64,000 bases of DNA from Nephrocerus scutellatus (taxonomy: Eukaryota; Arthropoda; Insecta; Diptera; Pipunculidae): assembly GCA_947095585.1 (NCBI GenBank), contig OX352761.1, positions 55,536,432-55,600,431 on the forward strand, given 5' to 3'. Positions 11,063-21,819 of this stretch are shown piece by piece. Position 1 is the first letter of the stretch. The number at the start of each line of letters is the position of its first letter. The position numbers were made by a program, and so were the translations under genes. The notes under the pieces are model-generated. The model saw only the letters and a list, made by a program, of their open reading frames with translations, was not told where the DNA came from and did not search any database.

Positions 11063-11545
11063 TCGACGTCATCCTCTGCTTCCGTCATTCGTTCGACGCA
11101 ACTTCGCTGTGTGGATTCCCTACGGGTTGTTGCGCCGGTACATCCAGCATATCGCTGTCGACGTCTTCCTCTGCTTCCGTCATTCGTGCGACGTAACATC
11201 GCTGTGTGGATTCCCTACGGGTTGTTACACCGGTACATCCAGCATATCGCTGGCGACGTCTTCCTCTGCTTCCGTCATTCGTACGACGCAACTTCGCTGT
11301 GTGGATTCCCTACGGGTTGTTGCGCCGGTACATCCAGCACATCGCTGCCGACGTTTTTCTCTGCTTCCGTCATTCGTACGACGTAACATCGCTGTGTGGA
11401 TTCCCTACGGGTTGTTACGCCAGTACGTCCAGCATGTCGCTATCGACGTCTTCCTCTGCTTCCGTCATTCGTACGACGTAACATCGCTGTGTGGATTCCC
11501 TAGGGTTGTTACGTTGGTACCTCCAGCATAATCGCTTCGGACGAC
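11063..11545. repeat. 95-bp tandem repeat, five copies
   Basis: The phrase TTCCCTACGGGTTGTT starts at 11116, 11211, 11306 and 11401, with a diverged copy at 11496, giving an exact 95-bp period. Copies are more GC-rich than the flanks and contain repeated ACGAC/GTCGT words. Apparent ORFs across it arise because the repeat stays open in several frames. Confidence 0.95.
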
Positions 11546-12431
11546 TTTCTCTGCATTCGCTACTGTCCTGACGTCTCGCATTGTTCACGTCACTCACGTT
11601 ACTAATGTCGCTTGTCGTCACTAATGTCAAAGCTCGTCACCATCGACTGTCCTACGCTCACACATAGCTTAGGAGTCTCGACTGTCTTACGCTTACACAT
11701 CGCTCAGGAGTCTCGACTGTCCTACGCTCACGCATAGGTTAGGAGTCTCGACCGCCTCACGCCCACGCATCGCTCAGGAGTCGCGATCGTCAGACTCACG
11801 CCCACGCATCGCTCAGGAGTCTCGCCGGGTTGTTACGCCGGTACATCCAGCATATCGCTGGCGACGTCTTCCTCTGCTTCCATCATTCGTACGACGCAAC
11901 TTCGCTGTGTGGATTCCCTACGGGTTGTTGCGCCGGTACATCCAGCATATCGCTGCCGACGTTTTTCTCTGCTTCCGTCATTCGTACGACGTAACATCGC
12001 TGTGTGGATTCCCTACGGGTTGTTACGCCGGTACGTCCAGCATGTCGCTATCGACGTCTTCCTCTGCTTCCGTCATTCGTACGACGTAACATCGCTGCGT
12101 GGATTCCCTAGGGTTGTTACGTTGGTACCTCCAGCATAATCGCTGCGGACGACTTTCTCTGCATTCGCTACTGTCCTGACGTCTCGCATTGTTCACGTCA
12201 CTCACGTTACTAATGTCGCTTGTCGTCACTAATGTCAAAGCTCGTCACCATCGACTGTCCTACGCTCACACATAGCTTAGGAGTCTCGACTGTCTTACGC
12301 TTACACATCGCTCAGGAGTCTCGACTGTCCTACGCTCACGCATAGGTTAGGAGTCTCGACCGCCTCACGCCCACGCATCGCTCAGGAGTCGCGATCGTCA
12401 GACTCACGCCCACGCATCGCTCAGGAGTCTC
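11223..12431. repeat. 608-bp direct duplication spanning both satellite types
   Basis: Sequence from about 11223 to 11830 recurs 608 bp later (11831-12438): the 95-bp phase markers at 11306, 11401 and 11496 map to 11914, 12009 and 12104. A few single-base differences exist (for example CTTCGGACG near 11537 versus CTGCGGACG near 12145). This is a segmental duplication laid over the simpler satellites. Confidence 0.9.
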
Positions 12432-12895
12432 GCTCATCTCAGACTAACGCTCACGCATCACCCAGGTTGCACGCTCGTCTTACGCTAACGCTCAAGCATC
12501 GCTCAGGAGTCACACTCATCTCTGTCTAACGCTCACGCATCGCTCAGGAGTCTCGACTGTCCTACGCTCACACATAGCTTAGGAGTCTCGACCGTCACAC
12601 GCTCACACATCGCTCAGGAGTCTCGACTGTCCTACGCTCACACATAGCTTAGGAGTCTCGACTGTCTCACGCTTACACATCGCTCAGGAGTCTCGACTGT
12701 CCTACGCTCACACATAGCTTAGGAGTCTCGACCTTCACACGCTCACACATCGCTCAGGAGTCACGACTGTCCTACGCTCGCACATAGCTTAGGAGTCTCG
12801 ACTGTATCACGCTCACACATCGCTCAGGAGTCTCGACTGTCCTACGCTCACACATAGCTTAGGAGACTGTATCACGCTCACACATCGCTCAGGAT
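11641..12895. repeat. 35-bp satellite, GCTCAGGAGTC subtype
   Basis: Tandem 35-bp units built on ...ACGCTCACACATCGCTCAGGAGTCTCGACTGTCCT-type sequence; AGGAG recurs at 11671, 11706 and 11741. Alternating variants (CATAGCTTAGGAG and CATCGCTCAGGAG) make a 70-bp higher-order period. Roughly 35 copies, including those in the 608-bp duplication. Confidence 0.9.
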
Positions 12896-13416
12896 TCACA
12901 CCCGTCAAAGGCTAACGCATCGCTCAGGAGTTATGCTCATCAAAGGCTAACGCATCGCTCAGGATTTACGCTCGCCAAAGGCTAACTCGTCGCTCAGGAT
13001 TTACGCTCGCTAAAGGCTAACTCATCGCTCAGGATTTACGCTGGTCAAAGTCTAACGCATCGCTCAGGATTTACGCTCGTCAAAGGCTAACGCCTCGCTC
13101 AAGATTTACGCTCTTTAAAGGCTAACTAATCGCTCAGGATTTACACTCTTCAAAGGCTTACGCATCGCTCAGGATTTACGCTTGTCAAAGGCTAACTCAT
13201 CGCTCAGGATTTACGCTCGTCAAAGGCTAACTCATCACTCAGGATTTACACTCGCCAAAAGCTTACGCATCGCTCAGGACTTGCGCTCGTCAAAGGCTAA
13301 CGCCTCGCGCAGGATTTACGCTTGTCAAAGGCTAGGCTAACGCATCGCCCCGGATTTAAGCTTGTCAAAGACTAACGCATCGCCCAGGATTTACGCTTGC
13401 CAAAGGCTAACGCATC
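12896..13416. repeat. 35-bp satellite, CAAAGGCTAACGC subtype
   Basis: Tandem units carrying CAAAGGCTAACGCATCGCTC and AGGATTTACGCT; ATTTACG recurs at 12964 and 12999 (35 bp). It shares CGCTCAGGA and the period with the preceding subtype, so the two are diverged branches of one satellite. About 15 copies. Confidence 0.9.
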
Positions 13417-13658
13417 ATTAAATTTATAAATTATAGGATATAAGAAAAGTAGAAAATAAAGAAAATACTTCGAAAAGTCCCAAAAATATAAATTTTATTG
13501 TAACGACCCCTTGCCTCAGAACCCTGGTCACGCTGAGTTTACCCCGGCTGGGAAAACTCCGTTACACCCCACACCCTCCTCCTTTACCCGGGCTTGGGAC
13601 CGGCATGCTGCCTACGTGCTAGGAGAGGTGGTCGCACCGTCCTCTTGCAAAAAAACGC
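13417..13658. other. Unassigned segment between satellite and copia remnant
   Basis: AT-rich to 13498, then GC-rich. TGTAACG (13499-13505) and CGTTACA (13560-13566) bracket a 68-bp segment as inverted ends. No coding homology seen. Confidence 0.4.
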
Positions 13659-15215
13659 CTACTCATCTCTAAAGAGGGAACAGACGTAATTTGTAACCAT
13701 CTCTGAAACCACCCCCTCTCCCACACGACGGAAACAAGGCGGAGTTAATGTCTCATCATAGTCTACACCATATTTTTGAGAGCAACCTTTAGCCACCAGT
13801 CTAGCCCGATAACGCACACCATTATCACTTTCAAGTTTCTTTTTGAGAACCCGTTTGCACTTCACAGCATTGACACTACTAGGGGAATCCACAATCTCCC
13901 AGGCACCATTGTCTTCAAAACTTTGTAGTTTTTCTTTTACAGCTTGCTCCCAATGCTCCTTCTCGGGTCCTTGTAGAGCTTCTTCTATTGTCAGCTCTTC
14001 GATCTCAACTTTATTACTTTCAGTGCACATAAGTCCATACCTATCTGGCATTCTTCTTTCTCTCGGTGGTAAAGATATTGGATTGTTTGCAATTTCAAAA
14101 CTTTCATCAGCTGTCACTGATTTCTCATTTGGCACATAAGTTTCATCGTTTAGATCTTCACTCTCTTCAGAAGCAAAGGAATCAATTAACTCACTTGCAT
14201 TCGCTGTAGCATCCTCCACTGGGTCCAGACACACTTCTGAAGTCTTTTCTGGCTTGATATTTATGTCTACAATCGCACTATCCTGATGTGATGTATTTTC
14301 TTCAAAAATAATGACATCTCGACTGGTTGCAATCGTCTGAGTGGCTGGGTTGTATAATCTGTATCCTTTGATATCCTCAGAATAACCTATCAGAATACAT
14401 TTTTCAGATTTCTTGTCTAATTTGTGTCTTTTCTCTTTGGGGATGTGCTTCATGACTATACTGCCAAATACTCTGATGTGACTTAGATTGGGCTTTTTGT
14501 TAGTCCACAGCTCATATGGGGTGCGATTGTTCAATCCACCTTTCACAATACGATTTTGTAAATAAACGGCAGTGTTAACGGCCTCAGCCCAAAATTGCTT
14601 CTCTAATTTACTGTCAAACAAAAGACATCGGGCCTTTTCTACAATGGTTCTGTTCATGCGTTCACAAAGTCCATTTTGTTCGGGAGTGTAAGGGTTCGAT
14701 TTATGATGAGTTATTCCCGTTTCTTTTAAATATTTATCGAAATCATTATTACAATACTCTCGGCCGTTATCACTTCGCAGAATCTTTATTTTCTTTGAAG
14801 TTAAATTTTCAACTTTTGCTTTATAGTCTTTAAAACACTGAAAAGCCTCACTCTTATTTTTTTAAAAATAAACATAGGTCATGCGGCTATGATCATCAAC
14901 AAACAGAAGGAAGTACCTGGATCCTCCAAGAGAAACATTTTCCATCGACCCGCATACGTCACTGTGTACTATGTTCAACAGCTCTGTACTCCTGTTGCCT
15001 TCATGAAGAAACGGCAATCGATTTTGCTTGCCCTCACAGCACACTATACAATTCATCTTGCTAATATCGGCCTCCTTGTCCAAAATGACTCCTTCCACAG
15101 CATTCTCCATATTATTCATGTAATGACTGTTAACGTGTCCTAATCTACGGTGCCAGACTTCTGGAGAGTCCACAACTGCAGCCATTAAATAAGTGGGTGT
15201 ATTCAGTTTATACAC
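13659..15215 (-). pseudogene. pol: Copia-type integrase and start of reverse transcriptase
   Basis: In one frame: a GAG-pre-integrase HHCC finger (H in 'WHRRLGHV', cysteines in 'NCIVCCEG'), integrase core with first D in 'VHSDVCGSM', an in-frame TAA at 14864-14862 inside a T/A homopolymer, second D in 'RSDNGREY', E in 'EQNGLCERMNR', an acidic linker (~14300-14050), then RT beginning 'KCKRVLKKKL' to 'GVDYDETLTP'. After about 13740 the sequence is not RT and the frame ends at 13659. The RT catalytic YVDD region is absent. Confidence 0.85.
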
Positions 15216-15411
15216 TCCATTTACAAGTGTAGCAGTAGCTACTAAAATATTCTTCTTGTTAATGATTTCACATTAATTGACTTACTGATAAGAGATTCGT
15301 AGTCAGACTAGGGACACATAACACGTTTTAAACCATAACCTAATTTCACACTTTCCAGTTGAAGTAGTAATTTTTACATTTCCACAACACAATACGGGCA
15401 TTTTATTTTGA

Positions 15412-15792
15412 TCAGCGATCATAATTTCCTTCGTAAAACCGGAATAACACGCGTTGACCACCCAATGTCGTTAAATGTGAACTCGCTCCTGAGTCGATAT
15501 ACCAGTCACTTTTTTGAAAGTTACCATTGAAAACCACAGCACTAAATGCATTAGTGTATTTTTGTTTTTCATGCACATTCTTTGCAGATATTTCTGTATT
15601 TCCGCATTGATTGCGATAGTGGCCATACTGTTTACATCGAAAACATTTGACGTTTCGTTTCTCTTTGATAGGTGTCATCTTTTGTCCACTCTCTACGCCA
15701 TCTTTTCCAATTATATACTTATTGGATCGTAAGTTGGATCGTAACGGAAACATGCTAATTGTTGACTTCATTAGCCTCCGGATCCATGTCAA
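15412..15792 (-). pseudogene. Copia-type zinc knuckle and protease fragment
   Basis: A CCHC knuckle (CFRCKQYGHYRNQC, C-X2-C-X4-H-X4-C) is followed by the copia aspartic-protease active site WYIDSGASSHLT. The fragment is in a different frame from both the Gag before it and the integrase after it, and ends before the rest of the protease. Confidence 0.8.
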
Positions 15793-16313
15793 TCAATTTT
15801 GACTTAATGGCGTCTGTCGTGATACACATGCCAGAATGTTCGATGGCATTTATCATGGGCATATACTTTTCAGATAATCCAGCCAGCATGATAGAACTCA
15901 TCACTAATATTGAAATCTGTTCCAGACAGTTTCTGACCCGCTTCAACGATCTGAGTTACATATGACGTCATCGATGTGCAGTTTTCAAGTCGAATGGATA
16001 TTAAATTTCTTAATAGGCAAATTTTTCTTGTAAACCCTGATTCATCAAACAGAGTTTTTAATTGTTCCCACAACTCTTTTGATGTACTAACGTTCTTGAT
16101 ATGCACGTAGATAGACGGGTCTATTGTCAAAATCAGTTTTGCTTTTGTTTTCGCATCATCTGCAGCTTCTGGGTTAGTTCCAGGCTCTGGTTTGATACAT
16201 TTGACCATGCCTTCTAACACTAGAAAATTCTCTGCGGCGAAACACTAATCACTATAATTTTCGCGACCCTTTAACTTAGGCACGCTAACCAAATAGCTTG
16301 AGCTACTAGCCAT
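15755..16313 (-). pseudogene. gag: Copia-type Gag (UBN2-like)
   Basis: Starts at the ATG at 16313 (MASSSSYLVSVPKLKG). Codon 23 is a TAG (16247-16245), probably from the Trp of the conserved 'YSDWCFAAEN'-type motif. The frame then continues through 'LILTIDPSIYVHIKNVSTSKELWEQL' and 'LRNLISIRLENC', typical of UBN2-type capsid proteins. A frameshift near 15890 moves homology to the frame ending at 15755 ('EKYMPMINAIEHS'). Nonfunctional as it stands. Confidence 0.75.
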
Positions 16314-16315
16314 GG

Positions 16316-16640
16316 CTGACGAAATCGCCATCTTGTTTTCCGGAAACGAACCCTTTAGGTAGGAGGGGCATCCAAAGTTTTGAGTTTTTTGCAGAAAAAT
16401 GCATTTTTCTAAGTTCTTAGAGGGAGGTATGGGGGTTAATATGTATCAAACGAAAGGTAATAAAAATACCTTCCATTTAAAAAAATGGGGCCAATAGAGC
16501 CCCCCTCGACGGAGTAAGAGTAAAAACATACTTTTCCATAAAAGTGTAAAAAGGAGCGTTCCTAAAAGTGGGAGGGTCCTAAGTATTGGTGTCAAATAAA
16601 AGGTGAAAATAAGCTCTACACGGCCATGTCATTTTTAAGG
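16316..16640. repeat. ~320-bp dispersed repeat, copy 1
   Basis: Shares GAAATCGCCATCTTGTTTTC at its start and AGCTCTACACGGCCA at its end with 17266-17580 in direct orientation, including GTTCCTAAAAGTGGGAGGGT. Noncoding. It abuts the start of the copia gag. Confidence 0.75.
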
Positions 16641-16741
16641 GGTGGTCCAATTTAAATGGAAGTTACATCAAAATATACTTATTTCATATGATTGAGTTTT
16701 TTCATACAAAAAGAGGTGATGGGATTCCATTGTTCAATAGG

Positions 16742-17085
16742 TTTATATTTAGAAACGAGTTTTTCCTTTCAAAAGGCGTTTTTGTAAATTATGCACACAC
16801 TGAAAAATAAAGTGCGCTCAATTAATTTATATTTAGAGAGGAGTTTTTCCTTTTAAAAGAATAAAAGGCGTTTTTGTAAATTATGCACACACTGAAAAAT
16901 AAAGTGCGCTCAATTAATTTATATTTAGAAATGAGTTTTTCCTTTTAAAAGGTGTTTTTGTAAATTATGCACACACTGAAAAATAAAGTGCGCTCAATTA
17001 ATTTATATTTAGAAATGAGTTTTTCCTTTTAAAAGGCGTTTTTGTAAATTATGCATAGACTGAAAAATAAAGTGCGCTCAATTTT
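16742..17085. repeat. ~85-bp tandem repeat, four copies
   Basis: TATATTTAGAAA/GAG markers occur at 16744, 16829, 16920 and 17004 (periods 85, 91, 84). Each unit contains AAATTATGCACACACTGAAA and AAGTGCGCTCAATT. The second unit has a short internal duplication. Confidence 0.85.
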
Positions 17086-17188
17086 ATGTTAAGATTGGAT
17101 ATGGATTAATTTGTACTTGCATATATATACATCTATATCAGTTTTTCATTGAGTTTTTCCCATACAAAAACAGGTGTTATATGGCCAA

Positions 17189-18061
17189 CTCCAGTATACG
17201 GTTTTCGAGATTTGGGCTTTCAGACATATATCACATGAAAGCCCCAACTGAGCAAATTTTGGAAATCGCCATCTTGTTTTCCGGAAACGCCCCCTTTAGG
17301 TAGGAGGGGCATCCAAAGTTTTGAGTTTTTTTCAGAAAAACGCATTTTTCTGAGTTATTTGAAGGAGCTTTAGGGGTTAATTGGTAACAAATGAAAGTTA
17401 ATATAGGTAAGTATCAATAAAAAAAATTGGGACCAATCGAACTATCCTTGCCAGTAGTAGAGCCAAAAAACTGATTTTTTCATAAAATTACCAAAGGGGC
17501 GTTCCTAAAAGTGGGAGGGTCCTAAGTATTGATGTCAAATAAAAGGTGAAAATAAGCTCTACACGGCCACGTCATTTTTATGGACGTGGTAAGAACCATC
17601 AGAAAAAAATGCATCCACTATCAATCAGTTTTTTGGCTCTACTACTGGCAAGGATAGTTCGATTGGTCCCAATTTTTTTTTATTGATACTTATTTATATT
17701 AACTTTCATTTGTTACCAATTAACCCCTAAAGCTCCTTCAAATACTCCGCCCACTTTTGAATACGCCCCCTCTTCGACTTTTTATAAAAAGTAAGTTTTT
17801 GGACTCTAACTCTGTCAAAGGGGGAGGAGATGGAGATTTTTTTAAATGAAAGGTATTTTTATTACCTATCATTTGGTACCAATAAACCCCAACACTTCCT
17901 TCAAAGTACTTGGAAAAATGCATTTTTCTGAAAAAAACTCAAAACTTTGGATAAACCTCCTACCTAAAGGGGGCGTTTCCGGAAGACCCCACCCACAAAA
18001 TGTTTGGCGGTGGGCGTGGCAAATGGGGCGTGGCAAAATACCGGAAAACCGTATACTGGAG
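17189..18061. repeat. Foldback-like inverted repeat element containing dispersed repeat copy 2
   Basis: CTCCAGTATACGGTTTT (17189-17205) is inverted at 18045-18061. Inside, about 17361-17478 (TTTGAAGGAGCTTTAGGGGT through GCCAGTAGTAGAGCC) is inverted at about 17619-17745, and GGAAACGCCCCCTTTAGGTA near 17281 is inverted near 17965. The left arm includes the second copy of the ~320-bp repeat (17266-17580). No transposase is present, so it is non-autonomous. Confidence 0.75.
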
Positions 18062-18571
18062 ATACGCCCGAATTATTGTCTATCTTGATGATTATCCTGA
18101 CAAAAATTAACGAGACAGAAAAACGAATATTGCATGGGACTGGGCCCATAAACTGAAATAAAACGACGTTTTTACTGCGCAGCTGAATGTACAAATAAGA
18201 AGTTTATTTCATTCGTCATTTCTTTTAAGTATGTATGCATAGATAGAGTTGTATTTACACAGTGCATGTGTGAGGCTCATACGTAGGATTATTTTGATAT
18301 TTACAACAATCGAAAAATTAGTAAAAATAGAAAATGTCGTTTTTTGTCGGTGCCTGTCAGTTGTCAGTTGTATTCAGCAAATCGAACGTAAAAGCAGGAA
18401 TCTTTTGTTAACGTTGTTTTATTGCACTTTTGTGTAATGTTAATTCCTGGACGTCATTTGTTACTCGCAACAAGCAAAATGATATTAGTTGCTGGTGTTA
18501 GTAAAAAGAGGGGTGGATCTAACAAAATATCCAGATCTGTTAGAGGCGATCACAGATCAAATTGGGTTCCA
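18062..18571. other. AT-rich spacer
   Basis: Lies between the foldback element and the MITE-like element. No recognisable gene or repeat seen. Confidence 0.4.
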
Positions 18572-19047
18572 TAGATTGGTTTTTTTTTATGAAAAGAACA
18601 AATAGGCAGACAAAAAACAATCTGCGCCAGTTTAATTGTCAAATCTAATTCAACATTCTTCCGAATTAAGCAAACTTTTACTCCAAAAATGTCTGAGTTA
18701 ATGTGAACAAACTATCAAAAAGATTTTATTGACAACTAATGTGGCGATCGGTCGATATTTCCGTTTATTGAAAGATTGGACTCATTTTTTGGCACAAGGA
18801 AAAACATGTGTACTCGGTCGTTTTGTATGTGTTTCTGTGTCGATGTTGACGATGAGAATGATAAAAAAAGTTTTTATTTTAAAATGGTAACCTAAAGAAA
18901 CAAACATATTCTCTCGTGCAATTTTGTGAACATAAATGTAATTTTGTTACAACCAGTGCATTTTTTAGTCAACAGAACGCCACATAACTAATTTCGTTTT
19001 TCTTTTTTGTCTGTCAAGGTTTTGATATCCCCTAAAAAACCAATCTA
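18572..19047. mobile_element. MITE-like element with TA ends
   Basis: TAGATTGGTTTTTT (18572-18585) is inverted as AAAAAACCAATCTA (19034-19047). The imperfect inversion extends inward about 45 bp (GGCAGACAAAAAAC versus GACAGACAAAAAAG). TA at both ends fits a Tc1/mariner-type non-autonomous element of ~472 bp. No coding capacity. Confidence 0.6.
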
Positions 19048-19189
19048 CCGTAGTGCGAAAACAGATAAGCAACAAAATAATTTGTGATCGGGTGCAAAGC
19101 AAATGCACACCACGTAGTCTGGGGAAACAAACACAAGACGTGAGTTTTGTTCTGTTTAACTACTGCCTATCTGTAAACATTGTTAAAAA

Positions 19190-21235
19190 TAACGTGGGGA
19201 GTGATGCAACTTTCATAAAAGCCACAAGGAGAGAAATTCTGGACGTTACTCTATCAGATAAGGGTACGGCCAATGCAATTCGAAACTGGCACGTTATGAG
19301 AGAGGCATCGCTCTCAGACCACATGTACATAAAATTCAATGTAGAAACCCCAAATGGGGTTCAATCCATTATAAGAACCCCCAAACATATCAATTGGCAA
19401 GTCTTTCAAGACACTCTGCAAATAAACTTAACTGGTATTAGTACCCGAATAAGCTCGATTGCTGATCTAGACTCCACGGTAAACGACGGTTAGCTAAGAA
19501 ATGTTAATATGCGCCTTCATAGACATTCAAGGCGCTTTTGATAACACTAACTTCGAAGTAACTCAATCACAAGCCAGACACAAGGGTTTTGACTCCTCAA
19601 TCATAGGATGGGTTATAAGTATGCTAAGAGGTAGGAGAATTCGGGCCTCGTTCGGTGATGAAACTATAACAGTACCAGCAGCTAGAGGCTGCTCACAAGG
19701 CGGAGTCTAGCCACATCTTTTGTGGCTGCTGGTGATGGGCCAGCTACTAGCTAGGCTTAGGAACAATCGTATTACTAACATTGCCTAAGCGGATGACCTC
19801 GTCCTCATGGTTCGCAGCAAATTCGAACAAATACGCAGTTTGCAGTAAAGAGGTTAACCTAAGCGTCAACCCTGACAAGATAGTGTGCACCATCTTCACA
19901 AAGAAAAGAACAATTAATCTTTCTACACTGAATTTCCAAGGCAAGGTCCTCCAAATAATGCCGGAAGCTAAATATCTGGGAGTTAGGTTGGAACAAAAAC
20001 TAACATGGAACCCCCATATGACATACATTATTAACAAAGCTAATAAAGCTTACTTCACACATTCCAACGCATGTTTAACAAAACGTGGGGAATAAACCCG
20101 CAAATGACTCTTTGGCTATACGAGAGTATTGTCAGACCCAGGCTGACATACGCAGCCCTGAAATGGTGGCCAAAAACAGAGCAATCTAAGACACGCTCAA
20201 AACTCAATAAGATCCAAAGACTCATTTGCCTTGGTGCAACAGTTGCCATAAAGACCTGCCCAATGGCAGCCCTCGAAAAGATTCTAGGACTTACATCACT
20301 TCACATACACATTAAAAGTGAAGCTGGCTTAAGACTCTCTACTCTCAACATACATAATCAGTTCAAATCTAATAGACCAGGACATACAAACATCATTTCC
20401 AAAATAAACTCGGAATGTGGAATTGTCCTACAATCAGACTCAATGACATAAACAACTGATTTCCAAAGGAACTTCTTGGTAAGAATTACAGATCGTAATC
20501 AAGTTGCAAATATCATCAATAACATCCCCCACCACGCATCCATCTGGTACACAGACGGATCTAAAACAGACACAGGAACAGGAGCAGGAGTATTTGGACC
20601 CGGAACCACACTGTGAATACCCCTAGGTAACTCCCCAACCGTTTTCCAGGCAGAAACAATACCATTAGAAGCCTGCACATTGGAATGCATTAAAAGAAGT
20701 TACAGAAGAACTGAGATTTACATGATCTCAGATAGCCAGGCCACACTAGTTGCACTAAAAGGCCCTATTTTCAACACTAGAACAACATAGAGCTGCTACT
20801 GCCACTTAAAACAATTGGCCAAAACTAATAAAATCATCCTTATGTGGTCTCCAGAGCATTGTAGAGAACGAGGCAGCAAATCTTTGCGCAAGAGAAGGCG
20901 CAGAAGGTCCAGAACCAAGCATTGCCTACTCCCTTAGCAACCTAAAAAACAAGATACAGGAATGGGCTAACAATGCCATCGAAGCTGAATGGAAATTGTC
21001 GACAGGGATGAAACCAACTAAAAGGCTTCTCAATTATAACATCAAACACATAGGCAAGGCAATCAAACTGAACCGTAATGCACTCAGATCTTTAATCTGG
21101 TACATAACGGGAAATGGCCCATTCAATAGTCACTTAGCGAAAATGGGAAAATCCCAGACGGACAGCTGCCGTTTTTGTTACAAGGCAAAATAATCGCCAG
21201 AACACATAATGTTTATATGTGCTCGCACACGAAAA
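19190..21235 (+). pseudogene. Non-LTR retrotransposon ORF2 3' half: endonuclease end, RT, RNase H, zinc motif
   Basis: Order on +: end of endonuclease ('ATRREILDVTLSD', 'SLSDHMYIKF', 19200-19340); RT palm ('FIDIQGAFDNT' near 19520, 'GCSQGGV' near 19690); RT active site at about 19786 where the Tyr codon of YADD is TAA; 'SVNPDK' and 'YLGVRLEQKLTWNPH' to ~20020; thumb 'IVRPRLTYAALKWWPKT' at ~20130; RNase H with 'WYTDGSKT' near 20550 and 'SDSQATLVAL' near 20730; C-terminal cysteine motif 'CRFC' near 21168 and 'PEHIMFIC' near 21200. Many frameshifts and stops. The presence of RNase H points to the LOA/I/Jockey-related group. It begins right beside the MITE-like element, so its 5' truncation is close to 19190. 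Confidence 0.8.
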
Positions 21236-21289
21236 AGATTTAAGCACCTCAAGGCTCAAGGCACCTCGGGCCTCGGGTTCGGCGGGCTC

Positions 21290-21610
21290 CCATACAAATA
21301 TTTTCGGATTTTCTTTAAATTTTATACGCGTACGCGTCTGGACATGGACAACACTTTGTAAATATTTGGAAGTGATATGGCCACGGGGTCGAGGGACAAT
21401 TATACAAATTACCCGATACCCGATAGCCGATTTTCCGTTTTTTTTTTTTTTTAAATTTTATGCGCATGTGTATCTCCGATGGACAACACTTTTTGTAAAA
21501 ATTTGGAATTGATCGGGCCCAGGAGTCCAGGGGCACCCACACAAATTTTATAAAAAAAGTACCCGATTTTCTTCAAATTTTATATGGGAAACCCCAATAC
21601 AAATTTTATA
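21290..21610. repeat. Diverged ~145-bp direct repeat
   Basis: CTTTAAATTTTATACGCGTA with GGACAACACTTTGTAAATAT (near 21313 and 21345) recurs as TTTAAATTTTATGCGCATG with GGACAACACTTTTTGTAAAA (near 21453 and 21481); a third partial copy of TCTTCAAATTTTATA lies near 21570. Noncoding. Confidence 0.65.
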
Positions 21611-21819
21611 CAGTCAGCATCGAGCGCTCAACACGAGCACATCTTATACAGATCGCGCACCAGATCACTCAGCTACCTGCTACCGGCTACGGAAAAAAAC
21701 CCTCACACCAAAAAGCGAGCATTTCGCTACATGCAACATTTTAACATATTTCACTAATTACTTTTTTAAGTTCAGGCACATATTTAAAATTAATAGTTGT
21801 TTAATTTCAGCCCTATAAA

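Larger units (their letters stand above)
13659..16313 (-). mobile_element. Ty1/copia retrotransposon remnant, 3' truncated
   Basis: Minus-strand gag, protease, integrase and the first part of RT occur in the Ty1/copia order (integrase before RT). Most of RT, all of RNase H and both LTRs are missing; homology ends near 13740 within RT. The frame is broken repeatedly. Individual parts are listed separately. Confidence 0.85.

Noticed and set aside
11000..12238. Overlapping ORFs of 60-140 codons on both strands
   Set aside because: They fall within 95-bp satellite units and change frame with each unit; the peptides are only periodic echoes of the repeat.
10980..13416. CRISPR-like array of short repeats
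   Set aside because: 35-bp units are contiguous with no unique spacers, and the context is eukaryotic TE DNA.
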